A stretch of DNA of 64,000 bases from Hyphomonas neptunium ATCC 15444 (lineage in GTDB: Bacteria; Pseudomonadota; Alphaproteobacteria; Caulobacterales; Hyphomonadaceae). Position numbers and translations under genes: made by a program. This document shows, in pieces, positions 1 through 7,989 of this stretch. The DNA lies in assembly GCF_000013025.1 (NCBI RefSeq), contig NC_008358.1:744001-808000 (forward strand), written 5' to 3'. Positions within the stretch are counted from its first letter, which is position 1. Every line of letters begins with the position of its first letter. Below the pieces are notes generated by a model, which saw only the letters and a program-made list of their open reading frames with translations, had not been told where the DNA came from and made no database searches.

Positions 1-444
1 GTCGATGTGGGGTATACCGAGGCTGCGGTCGGCGCGGGCATGTCGACAGCGGTTCTGCTCGGCGCAATGCTTCTGACCGCGCGGACGGCAAAGCCCGACA
101 AGCCTTTCAAGCGCCTTGGCCCCTTGCTGATCTGCGGCGCGGTCGCCGTCATGCTGATCTACGCTTCGGTCGATCTGCCGGGGCTCGGTGATCCCAATTC
201 GCCTGCCAATACCGGCGCCGGCATGACCTATGTACATGTCAACTGGTACGATACCGGGGTTCCAAACGTCGTGACATCGGTGCTGGCGAGCTATCGCGGG
301 TTCGACACGATGGGAGAAACGGTTGTGGTCTTCGTCGCGGGCCTGGCTGTCGCCATGCTGCTTGGATTTGGAGAACGCTCCCTGGCCGAAACGCTGCGCA
401 ACACGAAGAAGCGCAGCGGAAAAGGCAAGGAGGGCGACGCATAA
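1..444 (+). CDS. Mrp/Mbh-type antiporter subunit, DUF4040/MbhE-like (5' end outside window)
   Basis: The reading frame is open from base 1, so the gene starts upstream and only its last 147 codons are seen. The first residues (VDVGYTEAAVGAG) fit the end of a DUF4040/MbhD-like domain. They are followed by three predicted membrane segments at about residues 14-28, 38-58 and 103-122 and a basic tail. This arrangement is known from alphaproteobacterial multisubunit Na+/H+ antiporter operons and from the MbhD/E subunits of membrane-bound hydrogenases. Its stop codon TAA overlaps the ATG of the MnhB gene by one base, so translation is probably coupled. A GTG at position 7 could be misread as a start, but the conserved sequence runs through it. 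Confidence 0.75.
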   Translation, partial: VDVGYTEAAVGAGMSTAVLLGAMLLTARTAKPDKPFKRLGPLLICGAVAVMLIYASVDLPGLGDPNSPANTGAGMTYVHVNWYDTGVPNVVTSVLASYRGFDTMGETVVVFVAGLAVAMLLGFGERSLAETLRNTKKRSGKGKEGDA

Positions 445-896
445 TGAAGGGCGATCATCACGTGATTTTGCGCGTCATCGGCAAGTGTTTCATTCCGCTC
501 ATCGTGATCTACGGCTTTTATGTCCAGTTTCACGGGGAAGTCGGGCCGGGTGGGGCGTTTCAGGCCGGTGTGGTGCTCGCGGTTGCGATCATCCTGAACT
601 CGCTGACATTTGGTCTTGCCCCCACCATGCGCGCCGTTCCGCCGGTCTTCGCCCGGACGCTCGCGGCCGTCGGTGTGCTGATCTATGTCGGGGTCGGTTT
701 CTGGTCGATGATCCAGGGCGGTCTTTTCCTGGAATATCAGGCGCTGTTTGGAGAGCCGCCCGGAGGTCATGACGGCCAGCATGCCGGCATCATCATTGTA
801 GAGCTCGGTGTTCTGTTTGCCGTGACCGGCGCCATGATCACCATCTTCTATGCGCTGGCCGGGCGCGTAGGCGAAATTCGCGACGAGGACTGGTAA
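444..896 (+). CDS. mnhB: Na+/H+ antiporter subunit MnhB/MrpB domain protein
   Basis: A protein of 150 residues with four hydrophobic segments. The motif VGPGGAFQAGVVLA near residue 40 is the hallmark of the MnhB/MrpB family, small membrane subunits of Mrp antiporters that exchange Na+ (or K+) for protons across the inner membrane. Its length matches the family. The gene overlaps the preceding DUF4040 gene by one base, and the MnhC gene follows after four bases, so it sits in the middle of a tightly packed operon. The substrate ion cannot be read from the sequence. Confidence 0.85.
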   Translation: MKGDHHVILRVIGKCFIPLIVIYGFYVQFHGEVGPGGAFQAGVVLAVAIILNSLTFGLAPTMRAVPPVFARTLAAVGVLIYVGVGFWSMIQGGLFLEYQALFGEPPGGHDGQHAGIIIVELGVLFAVTGAMITIFYALAGRVGEIRDEDW

Positions 897-900
897 GGCC

Positions 901-1401
901 ATGGTCGAATTTGTTCTCGAGCGCGCCGGATACTGGGCGATCATCGGCCTGATGATGATCGGTCTCTTTATTGCGTTCTCGGCGGAAAACCTGATTAAGC
1001 GGCTTGTCGGCCTGTCGATCTTCCAGACGACGATCTGCCTGTTCTACGTGTCTTTGGGCAAGGTGAACGGGGGCACTGCGCCCATCCTGCTGCCGGCCGA
1101 CACGCCGGCAAGTTATGGCGCTGGCCATGCTGCTGCGCCGGGTGCCGACGCGCTGGTCGCAGCGGGCGGTGAGCGGTTCGCCGACCTGCACCATGTTTAT
1201 TCCAATCCGCTGCCGCATGTCCTGATGCTCACGGCGATCGTGGTGGGGGTTGCCACCCTCTCGCTCGGCCTGGCGCTGATTGTCCGTATCCGCGAAGCCT
1301 ATGGCACAATCGAAGCCGATGAGGTCCGCGAAATCGATATGGAGACCGCGCTCGCTCAGGAACTCGAAGCAGCCAAAGACATCAATGAGGCTTCGGCATG
1401 A
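901..1401 (+). CDS. mnhC: Na+/H+ antiporter subunit MnhC/MrpC (NuoK-like)
   Basis: A protein of 166 residues with three membrane segments (about 11-29, 35-56 and 108-130), the MnhC/NuoK fold. NuoK homologues belong to the proton-translocating membrane arm shared by complex I, Mrp antiporters and membrane-bound hydrogenases. Between segments 2 and 3 there is a longer polar loop (about residues 62-100) than in a typical 110-residue MrpC. This loop and the charged C-terminus (about 140-166, rich in E and A) account for the extra length. The stop TGA overlaps the next start (ATGA). Confidence 0.85.
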   Translation: MVEFVLERAGYWAIIGLMMIGLFIAFSAENLIKRLVGLSIFQTTICLFYVSLGKVNGGTAPILLPADTPASYGAGHAAAPGADALVAAGGERFADLHHVYSNPLPHVLMLTAIVVGVATLSLGLALIVRIREAYGTIEADEVREIDMETALAQELEAAKDINEASA

Positions 1402-2936
1402 TGCTCGAATCTGTGCTGACTTCTGCGCCCGCCTGGGCGTTGGCGCATGCGCCGGTATTGCTGGTGGCAATTCCAATGCTGATTGCGCCTTTGGTGGCGA
1501 TCCTGCCCAGTGGCCGGCTGGCCTGGCTGCTCGCTATGGCGACCACTGCAGTCTCTTTTTACCTCGCCATAGTCACGCTGGGCCTCGTTCAGTCTTCGCC
1601 GACGGGCATCCTGTCCTATGAGATCGGCCGGTGGCCCCCGCCGATCGGGATCGAATTCCGGACCGATGCGCTCAATGCGATGATCCTTCTGCTGGTAACG
1701 GGCATAGGCTTTCTGGCGTCCGTGTTTTCCTGGCCAACGATTTCGTCGGAGCTTGGCAATCATAACAAGCTCGGCATGTTCTACGCCGCGTTCCTGCTTT
1801 GCCTTGCCGGTTTGCTGGGCGTTGCCTCGACCGGGGACGCCTTCAACCTCTTCGTATTCCTCGAGATCAGCTCGCTGGCGACATATGTGATGGTTGCCAT
1901 GGGCGCCCGGCGGGATCGCCGCGCGCTGCCTGCGGCTTTCAACTATCTGATCATGGGAACGCTCGGGGCGAGCTTTTACATTATCGGCATCGGCTTCCTT
2001 TATGCGGCCACCGGCACGCTCAACATGGCCGACATCGCCGACCGCCTGCCCGCGCTGACCGATAGCCGCTCGGTACAGGTCGGTTTTGCCTTCATCATCG
2101 TCGGTCTCGGCTTGAAGGCTGCCATGTGGCCGCTTCACCAGTGGCTGCCCAACGCCTATTCCTATGGCCCGAGCTTCGTGACGGTGTTCCTGTCGGCGAC
2201 CGCCACCAAGGTCGCGATCTATGCGATGATCCGGTTCCTGTTCACGATCTTCCGGCCGGATTACACTTTCGAGCTTGCCAGCTTCTCCTGGATACTTGCC
2301 CCGCTCGGCATTGCGGCGATGGTGATCTGCAGCTTTCAGGCTGTGTTCCAGACGGATGTTCGGCGCACGCTGGCCTATTCCTCGGTGGCGCAGGTTGGCT
2401 ACATGCTGCTCGGTGTATCGCTGGCCACTGCGCCCGGCGTCGCGGCCGGTCTCCTGCATCTCTTCAACCACGCCCTCATGAAAGGCGCGCTGTTCATGGC
2501 GATCGCCGGCATCGTCATGACCCATAAAGGCACCACGATCCGCGATTTCGCCGGTCTGGGTCGCACGGCGCCGTGGACCATGACGGCCTTTGCCATCGCG
2601 GGCCTCTCACTGATCGGCGTACCGCTGACGGCCGGGTTCATGTCAAAGCTTCAGCTCGGTTACGCGCTGTTTGCCGAAGGCTGGTGGTGGGCTGTGCTGC
2701 TGGTTGTGTTCTCCAGCTTCCTGGCCGTGTTCTATGTCGGCCGCATCCTGCAGGCAGCCTTCTTCCAGCCGCCCGATAATCCAAGCAAGATCCACAAGGA
2801 GGCGCCACTTCTCATCCTTGTGCCGCTCTGGATACTTGCGCTCGCCAACCTTTATTTCGGCATCGCCGCTGACTTCCCGCTGGGACTTGCCCAGGACGGC
2901 GCAGTGGCTGCCCTCGGACTGGAGGCGTTCCGATGA
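1398..2936 (+). CDS. mnhD: Na+/H+ antiporter subunit D-like (first of three NuoL/M/N-type subunits)
   Basis: A 512-residue polytopic protein of the proton-conducting transporter family (NuoL/M/N, MrpD). Two family hallmarks are visible: a membrane glutamate in NLFVFLEISSLATYV (TM5 region, about residue 157) and a membrane lysine in GLGLKAAMWPLHQWLPNA (TM7 region). A further lysine lies in TATKVAIYAMIRF. These residues form the half-channel for protons in complex I homologues. Start codons ATGATG at 1398 and 1401 overlap the mnhC stop. The stop in turn overlaps the next MnhD-like gene by four bases. Membership of the family is certain; whether it acts as MrpA- or MrpD-type subunit is less so. 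Confidence 0.88.
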   Translation: MMLESVLTSAPAWALAHAPVLLVAIPMLIAPLVAILPSGRLAWLLAMATTAVSFYLAIVTLGLVQSSPTGILSYEIGRWPPPIGIEFRTDALNAMILLLVTGIGFLASVFSWPTISSELGNHNKLGMFYAAFLLCLAGLLGVASTGDAFNLFVFLEISSLATYVMVAMGARRDRRALPAAFNYLIMGTLGASFYIIGIGFLYAATGTLNMADIADRLPALTDSRSVQVGFAFIIVGLGLKAAMWPLHQWLPNAYSYGPSFVTVFLSATATKVAIYAMIRFLFTIFRPDYTFELASFSWILAPLGIAAMVICSFQAVFQTDVRRTLAYSSVAQVGYMLLGVSLATAPGVAAGLLHLFNHALMKGALFMAIAGIVMTHKGTTIRDFAGLGRTAPWTMTAFAIAGLSLIGVPLTAGFMSKLQLGYALFAEGWWWAVLLVVFSSFLAVFYVGRILQAAFFQPPDNPSKIHKEAPLLILVPLWILALANLYFGIAADFPLGLAQDGAVAALGLEAFR

Positions 2937-4441
2937 ACCCGGAAACCCTCATTGCCTCGATCCTTGTTCTGCCGCTGCTGATTGCGGCAGGCATCGCCGC
3001 GACGGGCAAGTTCCCGAATATTCGTGAGGGCGTGACGATCCTCGGCTCGATCGCGCTGTTTGTGCTGGTCGTGCAGCTTGTCATGATGGTGTCTTCGGGC
3101 GCCCGGCCTGAGCTCTTTGTCGGGCAGGCAGCGCCGGGCCTGGCGATCGCTTTCAAGGTTGAGCCCCTTGGCGCTCTGTTCGCGATCGTGGCCAGCGGCC
3201 TGTGGATCGTGAACTCGTTCTATTCCATCGGCTACATGCGCGGGAACCGCGAGCGTAACCAGACGCGCTTCTACATTTGCTTTGCCATCGCCATCTGCGG
3301 CGCCATGGGCGTGGCGACGGCAGGCAACCTGTTCACGCTGTTCATTTTCTATGAAGTGCTGACCCTGTCGACCTATCCGCTGGTGGCCCATAAGGGCGAT
3401 GCGGCGGCCCAGCGCGGCGCGCGTATCTATCTGCTGACGCTGCTCGGCACATCGATTGGCCTCTTCCTGACCGCGATCATGTGGACCTGGGTCGTAGCGG
3501 GCCAGCGCCTGGATTTCGTTGACGGCGGCCTGCTCGCCAATGTCGAGATTTCACCGGCTGTTGCCAGCGCCCTGTTGCTCCTGTTTGTCTTCGGGATCGG
3601 CAAGGCGGCGCTGATGCCGTTCCATTTCTGGCTACCCAACGCGATGGTCGCGCCAACGCCCGTATCGGCGCTCCTGCACGCCGTGGCGGTTGTGAAGGCG
3701 GGTGTGTTCACCGTCCTCAAAGTGTCGATGTATATCTTTGGGGCGGACCTTCTGAACGCCACGCCCTCGCGTGAATTCCTGATGGATGTGGCCTGTATCA
3801 CCATTGTCGTGGCCTCGCTGATTGCGTTGACCAAAGACAATCTGAAGGCACGCCTTGCCTATTCGACCATCGCCCAGCTGGCCTATGTCACGCTCGGCGC
3901 GATGCTGGCTGACAAGGCCGGTTTCATGGGCGGATCGTTGCAGATCGCGGCGCACGCGGTGGCCAAGATCACGCTGTTCATGTGCGCGGGCGCAATCTAC
4001 GTGGCCACGGGCCTCACCAACATCTCAGACATGCGCGGTCTCGGCCGCAAGATGCCTTGGGTCTTTGTCGCCTTCTTCATGGCGTCTCTGTCCATTATCG
4101 GAGTGCCGCCATTTGCTGGTGACTGGCCGAAATATGAGCTGATGCAGGGCGCAATCGACCGCGGGGCAGACTGGGTGCCGTTCATCCTGATCGCATCGTC
4201 GGTGTTGAACATTGCCTACCTGTTGCCGATTGCGATTCTGGGGCTGATGCCGCCTGGGCCGGAAGAGCCTGTGAAGGAATTCAAGCGGCCGGGCGGGGCG
4301 CCTGCGCTGACCGTTGCGGCGCCCGTGTTCACGGCGTTCCTCTGTCTGATCCTATTCCTGCTCATTGATCCGATCGGTGACTTCCTCTCGCCCGCCATAA
4401 ATGCGGCCACAACCACAGTTCAGGAGGCCGCGCTGCCATGA
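2933..4441 (+). CDS. mnhD: Na+/H+ antiporter subunit D-like (second NuoL/M/N-type subunit)
   Basis: A 502-residue membrane protein of the NuoM/MrpD family. The conserved glutamate is in LFTLFIFYEVLTLSTYPL (about residue 141), the TM7 lysine in GIGKAALMPFHFWLPNAM, and a second lysine in AVAVVKAGVFTVLKV. The sequence PTPVSALLHAVAVVKAGV is especially typical of MrpD and NuoM. It follows the first D-like subunit with a four-base overlap and overlaps the small gene after it by four bases. The two adjacent D-type genes are divergent paralogues, not a recent duplication. Confidence 0.88.
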   Translation: MNPETLIASILVLPLLIAAGIAATGKFPNIREGVTILGSIALFVLVVQLVMMVSSGARPELFVGQAAPGLAIAFKVEPLGALFAIVASGLWIVNSFYSIGYMRGNRERNQTRFYICFAIAICGAMGVATAGNLFTLFIFYEVLTLSTYPLVAHKGDAAAQRGARIYLLTLLGTSIGLFLTAIMWTWVVAGQRLDFVDGGLLANVEISPAVASALLLLFVFGIGKAALMPFHFWLPNAMVAPTPVSALLHAVAVVKAGVFTVLKVSMYIFGADLLNATPSREFLMDVACITIVVASLIALTKDNLKARLAYSTIAQLAYVTLGAMLADKAGFMGGSLQIAAHAVAKITLFMCAGAIYVATGLTNISDMRGLGRKMPWVFVAFFMASLSIIGVPPFAGDWPKYELMQGAIDRGADWVPFILIASSVLNIAYLLPIAILGLMPPGPEEPVKEFKRPGGAPALTVAAPVFTAFLCLILFLLIDPIGDFLSPAINAATTTVQEAALP

Positions 4442-4881
4442 GCAACGACACGACCCCTCCGGTCCGGGATAATTCGGGCCGCTTTGTGAAAACGGCCGCC
4501 GAGAAGGTCAACGCCATGAGCCGCACACCCGAGGACGGTGTACACCCCATGTCGCGGGTCCTGTTCGGTTGGACTGAAGCCAGGGGGATTGGCGGGATCA
4601 TCTTCTGGGGCATGGCGGGGCTCTCGCTCCTGCTCGTCCTGCTCGACCTGTTCATTCCGCGGCACGAGAAGATCGGCATCGCCAATTCGGTTGGTTTTTA
4701 TGCGATCTGGGGTTTTGCGGCGTTTTCCTTCGTTGTGCTCATGGGCTGGCCGCTCGGGCGGCTGCTGCGCCGGGATGAAAACTATTACGGTGACCTGAGT
4801 GGACCGCCGGCAGACATTGATCCGGCGATTGCTGACCGTCTGAACGCCGGCGAGCCTAAAGCCTTTGTGGGAGAAGAATGA
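4438..4881 (+). CDS. small membrane protein of the antiporter operon, unknown function
   Basis: A 147-residue protein with a polar N-terminus (about 1-45), two strong membrane segments (about 52-76 and 80-108) and an acidic tail with prolines. I do not recognise a family. It is embedded between two antiporter subunits with ATGA-type overlaps on both sides, so it must be co-transcribed and is probably translated in step with them. The inference is an accessory or assembly subunit of the complex; nothing in the sequence shows a catalytic role. Confidence 0.75.
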   Translation: MSNDTTPPVRDNSGRFVKTAAEKVNAMSRTPEDGVHPMSRVLFGWTEARGIGGIIFWGMAGLSLLLVLLDLFIPRHEKIGIANSVGFYAIWGFAAFSFVVLMGWPLGRLLRRDENYYGDLSGPPADIDPAIADRLNAGEPKAFVGEE

Positions 4882-6656
4882 TGCCGGCCTGGCTTGCAGC
4901 CCTCAATCCCGGCTGGCTGATGATCCTTGTGGGTCTCGTCGCCCTGGTTCTCCCATACCGCAAGGTGCGTCAGACCCTGACGGTCGGAACGCCGATCCTC
5001 GCGATCGCCATGCTTGTAATGGCGCCGCATGAGGTGGACCTGCTGACCGCAGAAGCGCTGGACATCACCTTCAGCTTCTACCGCGTCGACAGCCTGAACT
5101 TCATTTTCGGTCTGGCCTTCCTGATCGCCTCGCTGCTGAACGCGATCTACGCCCTGCATACGAACAACCCGCGCCAGGACGGCATGGCGCTCGCCTATGC
5201 TGGCGCAGCAGTCTCTGCGTCGTTCTCCGGCGACCTGATGACGCTGTTCGTTTTCTGGGAGCTTACCGCCATCACGTCGGTCTTCCTGATCCTGCAGGCG
5301 GGCACCCGCGCGGCGTATTTTGCGTCCATGCGCTATCTGGTGATCCAGATCCTGTCAGGCGTGATCCTGCTCGACGGCCTTTCTTATGTCTGGCGCTACA
5401 ATGGAACGCTCTCGCTTGAGGCCTTCCAGAGCTTCAGCGATCCCGGCGCGATCTACATTTTCATCGCACTGGGCATCAAGGCAGCGTTTCCGTTCATGCA
5501 TAACTGGCTGCAGGATTCCTATCCCAAGTCATCCGTGGTCGGCGCCGTGGTCCTCTCGGCCTTTACAACCAAGCTCGCGGTCTATGGCTTCGCGCGCCTG
5601 TTTCCAGGTTTCGATGCGCTGATCTGGATCGGCGCGATCATGACTATCTTCCCGGTCTTCTTCGCCGTCATCGAGAATGATCTGCGCCGGGTTCTTGCGT
5701 ATTCGCTGAATAACCAGGTCGGCTTCATGATCTGCGCCATCGGCGTCGGGGCAGTTGGTGTGGGCAATCCTCTGGCGCTGAACGGCGCCAGCGCGCACGC
5801 CTTCGCGCACATCATCTACAAGGCGCTGCTATTCATGAGCATGGGCGCGGTCCTCTACCGGACTGGCACGACCAAAGCCTCTGAGCTGGGCGGGCTTTAT
5901 CGCTCCATGCCGTGGACGACGCTGTTCTGCATCATTGGTGGTCTGTCGATTTCGGCCTTCCCGCTCTTCTCTGGTTTTGTCGCCAAATCCCTGACGATGA
6001 GCGCGGTTGCCTATGAAGGCGTGTCCGATGCCGGCATGGTCGTGGTCTGGTTGATGTTGCTGTTTGCCTCTGCGGGCGTGCTCGAACACTCGGGCATCAA
6101 GATCCCGTACTTTGCCTTCTTCGGCCACGACAGCGGCAAGCGGGTGAAGGAAGCGCCCTTCAACATGCTGCTTGCTATGGGCATGGCGGCGTTCCTGTGT
6201 ATTGCGGTCGGCATGCCTGCGGTGATCCCCGGCTTTGGCTATCAATGGCTCTACAGCCTGCTGCCGTATCCGATAGAGGCGTCGAGTTATCAGCCCTTCA
6301 CGCTGGAACACATTCTCACGCAGATGCAGCTCCTCGTGCTCGCCACGTTCGCCTTCATCCTACTCAAACGCTTCGCGCTGTACCCGGCGGAGAAGCCCGG
6401 CACCATTCTCGATACAGACTGGCTCTACCGGAAGGCTGGCTACGGGTTCGTTCAATGGTCGGGCACGGTTTGGGGCAAGATGGGGCCTGCGATCTCGGCG
6501 ATGTTCGGGCGCGTCTCTGACAGGGCCTACAAACGGCTGGAATCGGCTTTCAGTCCGCGCGGCGACCTGGCGCGTGGCGGCCTGTCCGGCGGCGCAGCGG
6601 TGTGGACTGCGGTTCTTCTGGCTGCGGTTCTGCTGCTTTCCTTTCTGTCGAGCTGA
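4878..6656 (+). CDS. Na+/H+ antiporter subunit, NuoL/MnhA/D-like (third NuoL/M/N-type subunit)
   Basis: A 592-residue polytopic protein of the proton-conducting transporter family, longer than the two MnhD-like proteins. The key glutamate is in LMTLFVFWELTAITSVFLI, the TM7 lysine in ALGIKAAFPFMHNWLQDSYP, and another lysine in SAFTTKLAVYGFARL. The C-terminal part (after about residue 430) has extra segments, ending in a hydrophobic helix after a basic stretch. This recalls the C-terminal extension of NuoL and MrpA, but it is much shorter than full MrpA. It is the last gene of the operon; a hairpin follows 9 bases after the stop. Confidence 0.85.
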   Translation: MMPAWLAALNPGWLMILVGLVALVLPYRKVRQTLTVGTPILAIAMLVMAPHEVDLLTAEALDITFSFYRVDSLNFIFGLAFLIASLLNAIYALHTNNPRQDGMALAYAGAAVSASFSGDLMTLFVFWELTAITSVFLILQAGTRAAYFASMRYLVIQILSGVILLDGLSYVWRYNGTLSLEAFQSFSDPGAIYIFIALGIKAAFPFMHNWLQDSYPKSSVVGAVVLSAFTTKLAVYGFARLFPGFDALIWIGAIMTIFPVFFAVIENDLRRVLAYSLNNQVGFMICAIGVGAVGVGNPLALNGASAHAFAHIIYKALLFMSMGAVLYRTGTTKASELGGLYRSMPWTTLFCIIGGLSISAFPLFSGFVAKSLTMSAVAYEGVSDAGMVVVWLMLLFASAGVLEHSGIKIPYFAFFGHDSGKRVKEAPFNMLLAMGMAAFLCIAVGMPAVIPGFGYQWLYSLLPYPIEASSYQPFTLEHILTQMQLLVLATFAFILLKRFALYPAEKPGTILDTDWLYRKAGYGFVQWSGTVWGKMGPAISAMFGRVSDRAYKRLESAFSPRGDLARGGLSGGAAVWTAVLLAAVLLLSFLSS

Positions 6657-6664
6657 CAATCCGG

Positions 6665-6692
6665 CCGGCCAGCGCGATTTGCTGGCCGGTTT
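6665..6692 (+). terminator. probable terminator of the antiporter operon
   Basis: A perfect 9-bp inverted repeat (CCGGCCAGC at 6665-6673, GCTGGCCGG at 6681-6689) with a 7-base loop, followed by only three Ts. It starts 9 bases after the stop of the last antiporter gene. The stem is strong but the U-tract is short, so termination may be partial or depend on Rho. Confidence 0.6.
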
Positions 6693-6826
6693 CCGGGGAC
6701 CGGCGCTGATGCAGTGATGCAATAAAGCCTCAATGTTGAGGGCCGGACGGCCAGTCTCAAAATTTCTGTATTTGACGTTCGCCAGAGGTGACATACGCTC
6801 AGCAAGTAATAGACGGGGTGCTGGGT

Positions 6827-7240
6827 ATGTCTGAAGAAGAGAACGCATCGGTAAGATCGAGCGATTTCGTTGTATATGCTACAGAAATAGTGGCCGCTTA
6901 CGTGCGGAATAACGCGGTTCAGACCTCTGAATTGCCAGATCTGATTCGCAATGTTCACCGCTCCTTGTTGGACCTTGGAGGGCCAGTGCCAGAGGCGGAG
7001 AAGCAAAAACCCGCCGTCACCGTGAAAAAATCCATTCACCATGACTATCTGATTTGTCTGGAAGACGGCCTGAAGTTCAAATCCCTCAAGCGTCACCTCA
7101 GATCGAAATATGACATGTCTCCGGATGAGTATCGGGAGAAGTGGGGGCTGCCCGCAGACTATCCAATGGTTGCTCCAGGTTACTCTGCGCAGCGGTCAAA
7201 ATTGGCCAAGAAAATGGGGCTGGGCCGGCAAGAACGCTAA
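6827..7240 (+). CDS. MucR/Ros family transcriptional regulator
   Basis: A 137-residue DNA-binding protein of the Ros/MucR family, known in alphaproteobacteria as a regulator of exopolysaccharide, motility and cell-cycle genes. The C-terminal half holds the zinc-finger-like block CLEDGLKFKSLKRHL and then SPDEYREKWGLPADYPMV and KKMGLG, all typical. The second zinc-ligand cysteine of Ros is replaced by Asp (CLED), as in many MucR proteins. I chose the ATG at 6827 over the in-frame GTG at 6788 because the resulting length matches the family and GGGG lies just upstream; a TTGACG element sits at 6772-6777. The gene stands alone. Confidence 0.88.
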   Translation: MSEEENASVRSSDFVVYATEIVAAYVRNNAVQTSELPDLIRNVHRSLLDLGGPVPEAEKQKPAVTVKKSIHHDYLICLEDGLKFKSLKRHLRSKYDMSPDEYREKWGLPADYPMVAPGYSAQRSKLAKKMGLGRQER

Positions 7241-7262
7241 GAATACAGATAGAGAAAGCATG

Positions 7263-7282
7263 TCGTTTCAGTATCGAAACGA
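7263..7282. promoter_or_regulatory. inverted repeat between mucR and the PAS gene
   Basis: A 7-bp inverted repeat (TCGTTTC at 7263-7269, GAAACGA at 7276-7282) with a 6-base centre. It lies 23 bases after the mucR stop and about 105 bases before the PAS_5 gene. There is no T-tract behind it, so an operator is as likely as a terminator. No protein can be assigned to it from sequence alone. Confidence 0.35.
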
Positions 7283-7387
7283 AATATTCCGCTAACCTGT
7301 GTTAATGAAATCCTTCTTTTTGACTTGATCCGGGACTCCACTCGCGCGATAGGTGATTCTTACGAATCACCGCGGGGGTGGCGAGTT

Positions 7388-7888
7388 ATGCGTCAACAGA
7401 ATGTTTTTGCGGGTGTTACAGACGCCCAACAGGTGCTGCTTCAGCACTGGCAATCGCGTCGCGATGGCGAAGGCCGTGTCGCCAGAGACAACATAGATCC
7501 AGGGGCGCTGCGCAGCGCGCTGGCCTGTATTTCCATTGTCGAAGTTGATGAGGCCGGGGAAAGCCGGTTTCGGATTGCCGGGTCCCGGTTGCGCGAAATC
7601 TTCGGGGTGGAGGCGCGCGGAATGCGCTTGGCTGAAATCGCCGGAGCGCACGGCGAATGCTACGCACTGGGTTTGTCTGCCGCGCTGGAGCGGGGCGAGC
7701 CTGTTGGCGGCGTGATCGAAATCGGCGGACGCATTCACGCCTGGCTGCGGCTGCCTCTGGCGGGCGATGATGGCCAACTCAACCAGGTTCTTTGCCATGA
7801 CGAGCTGTTGCCCAGCCGTCGCATGCTGCGCCCGGTCCAGAAGGATGCCGGCCTTATCCAACATCCCAAGCCACGCTACGCCGCCTGA
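7388..7888 (+). CDS. PAS_5-type single-domain PAS protein
   Basis: A 166-residue soluble protein. The region from about residue 16 to 140 resembles the alphaproteobacterial PAS_5 family: an N-terminal helix with a W (LLQHWQSRR), then a PAS-like core with RFRIAGSRLREIFG and GMRLAEI, and late strands (HAWLRLPLAG). Such proteins have no output domain and are thought to act through partners; some single-domain PAS proteins affect cell-cycle control in Caulobacter. The ATG at 7388 (GGTGGCGAG upstream) is preferred to the in-frame start at 7325. A TTGACT element lies at 7320-7325. The ligand is unknown. Confidence 0.65.
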   Translation: MRQQNVFAGVTDAQQVLLQHWQSRRDGEGRVARDNIDPGALRSALACISIVEVDEAGESRFRIAGSRLREIFGVEARGMRLAEIAGAHGECYALGLSAALERGEPVGGVIEIGGRIHAWLRLPLAGDDGQLNQVLCHDELLPSRRMLRPVQKDAGLIQHPKPRYAA

Positions 7889-7950
7889 TCCCCAACGTTT
7901 TCAGGCCAGTTGCTTGCTGAAATAGGAAAGTTATCCTACACCTCTCCATC

Positions 7951-7976
7951 TCGGGTATGGTTTCGCCATAACCCGA
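7951..7976. promoter_or_regulatory. 26-base imperfect inverted repeat before the DnaA-like gene
   Basis: TCGGGTATGG (7951-7960) faces CCATAACCCGA (7966-7976) across TTTCG, with one bulged A. It ends 13 bases before the ATG of the solo DnaA domain-IV gene, immediately before the ribosome-binding site GAGGAG. It could be an operator, perhaps for autoregulation, or a leader hairpin that affects translation. Confidence 0.45.
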
Positions 7977-7989
7977 AGAGGAGTGGTGA

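Noticed and set aside
291..944. Long minus-strand frames opposite the antiporter genes
   Set aside because: They are antisense shadows of GC-rich genes, rich in Arg, Gln and His, with no family match.
7290..7310. CtrA-box-like CTAA-N6-TTAA before the PAS gene
   Set aside because: The spacer is six and not seven bases, and one half deviates; a similar near-match at about 36042 has the same problem.
7931..7940. TTATCCTACA as a DnaA box in front of the DnaA-like gene
   Set aside because: Three mismatches to TTWTNCACA; not enough.
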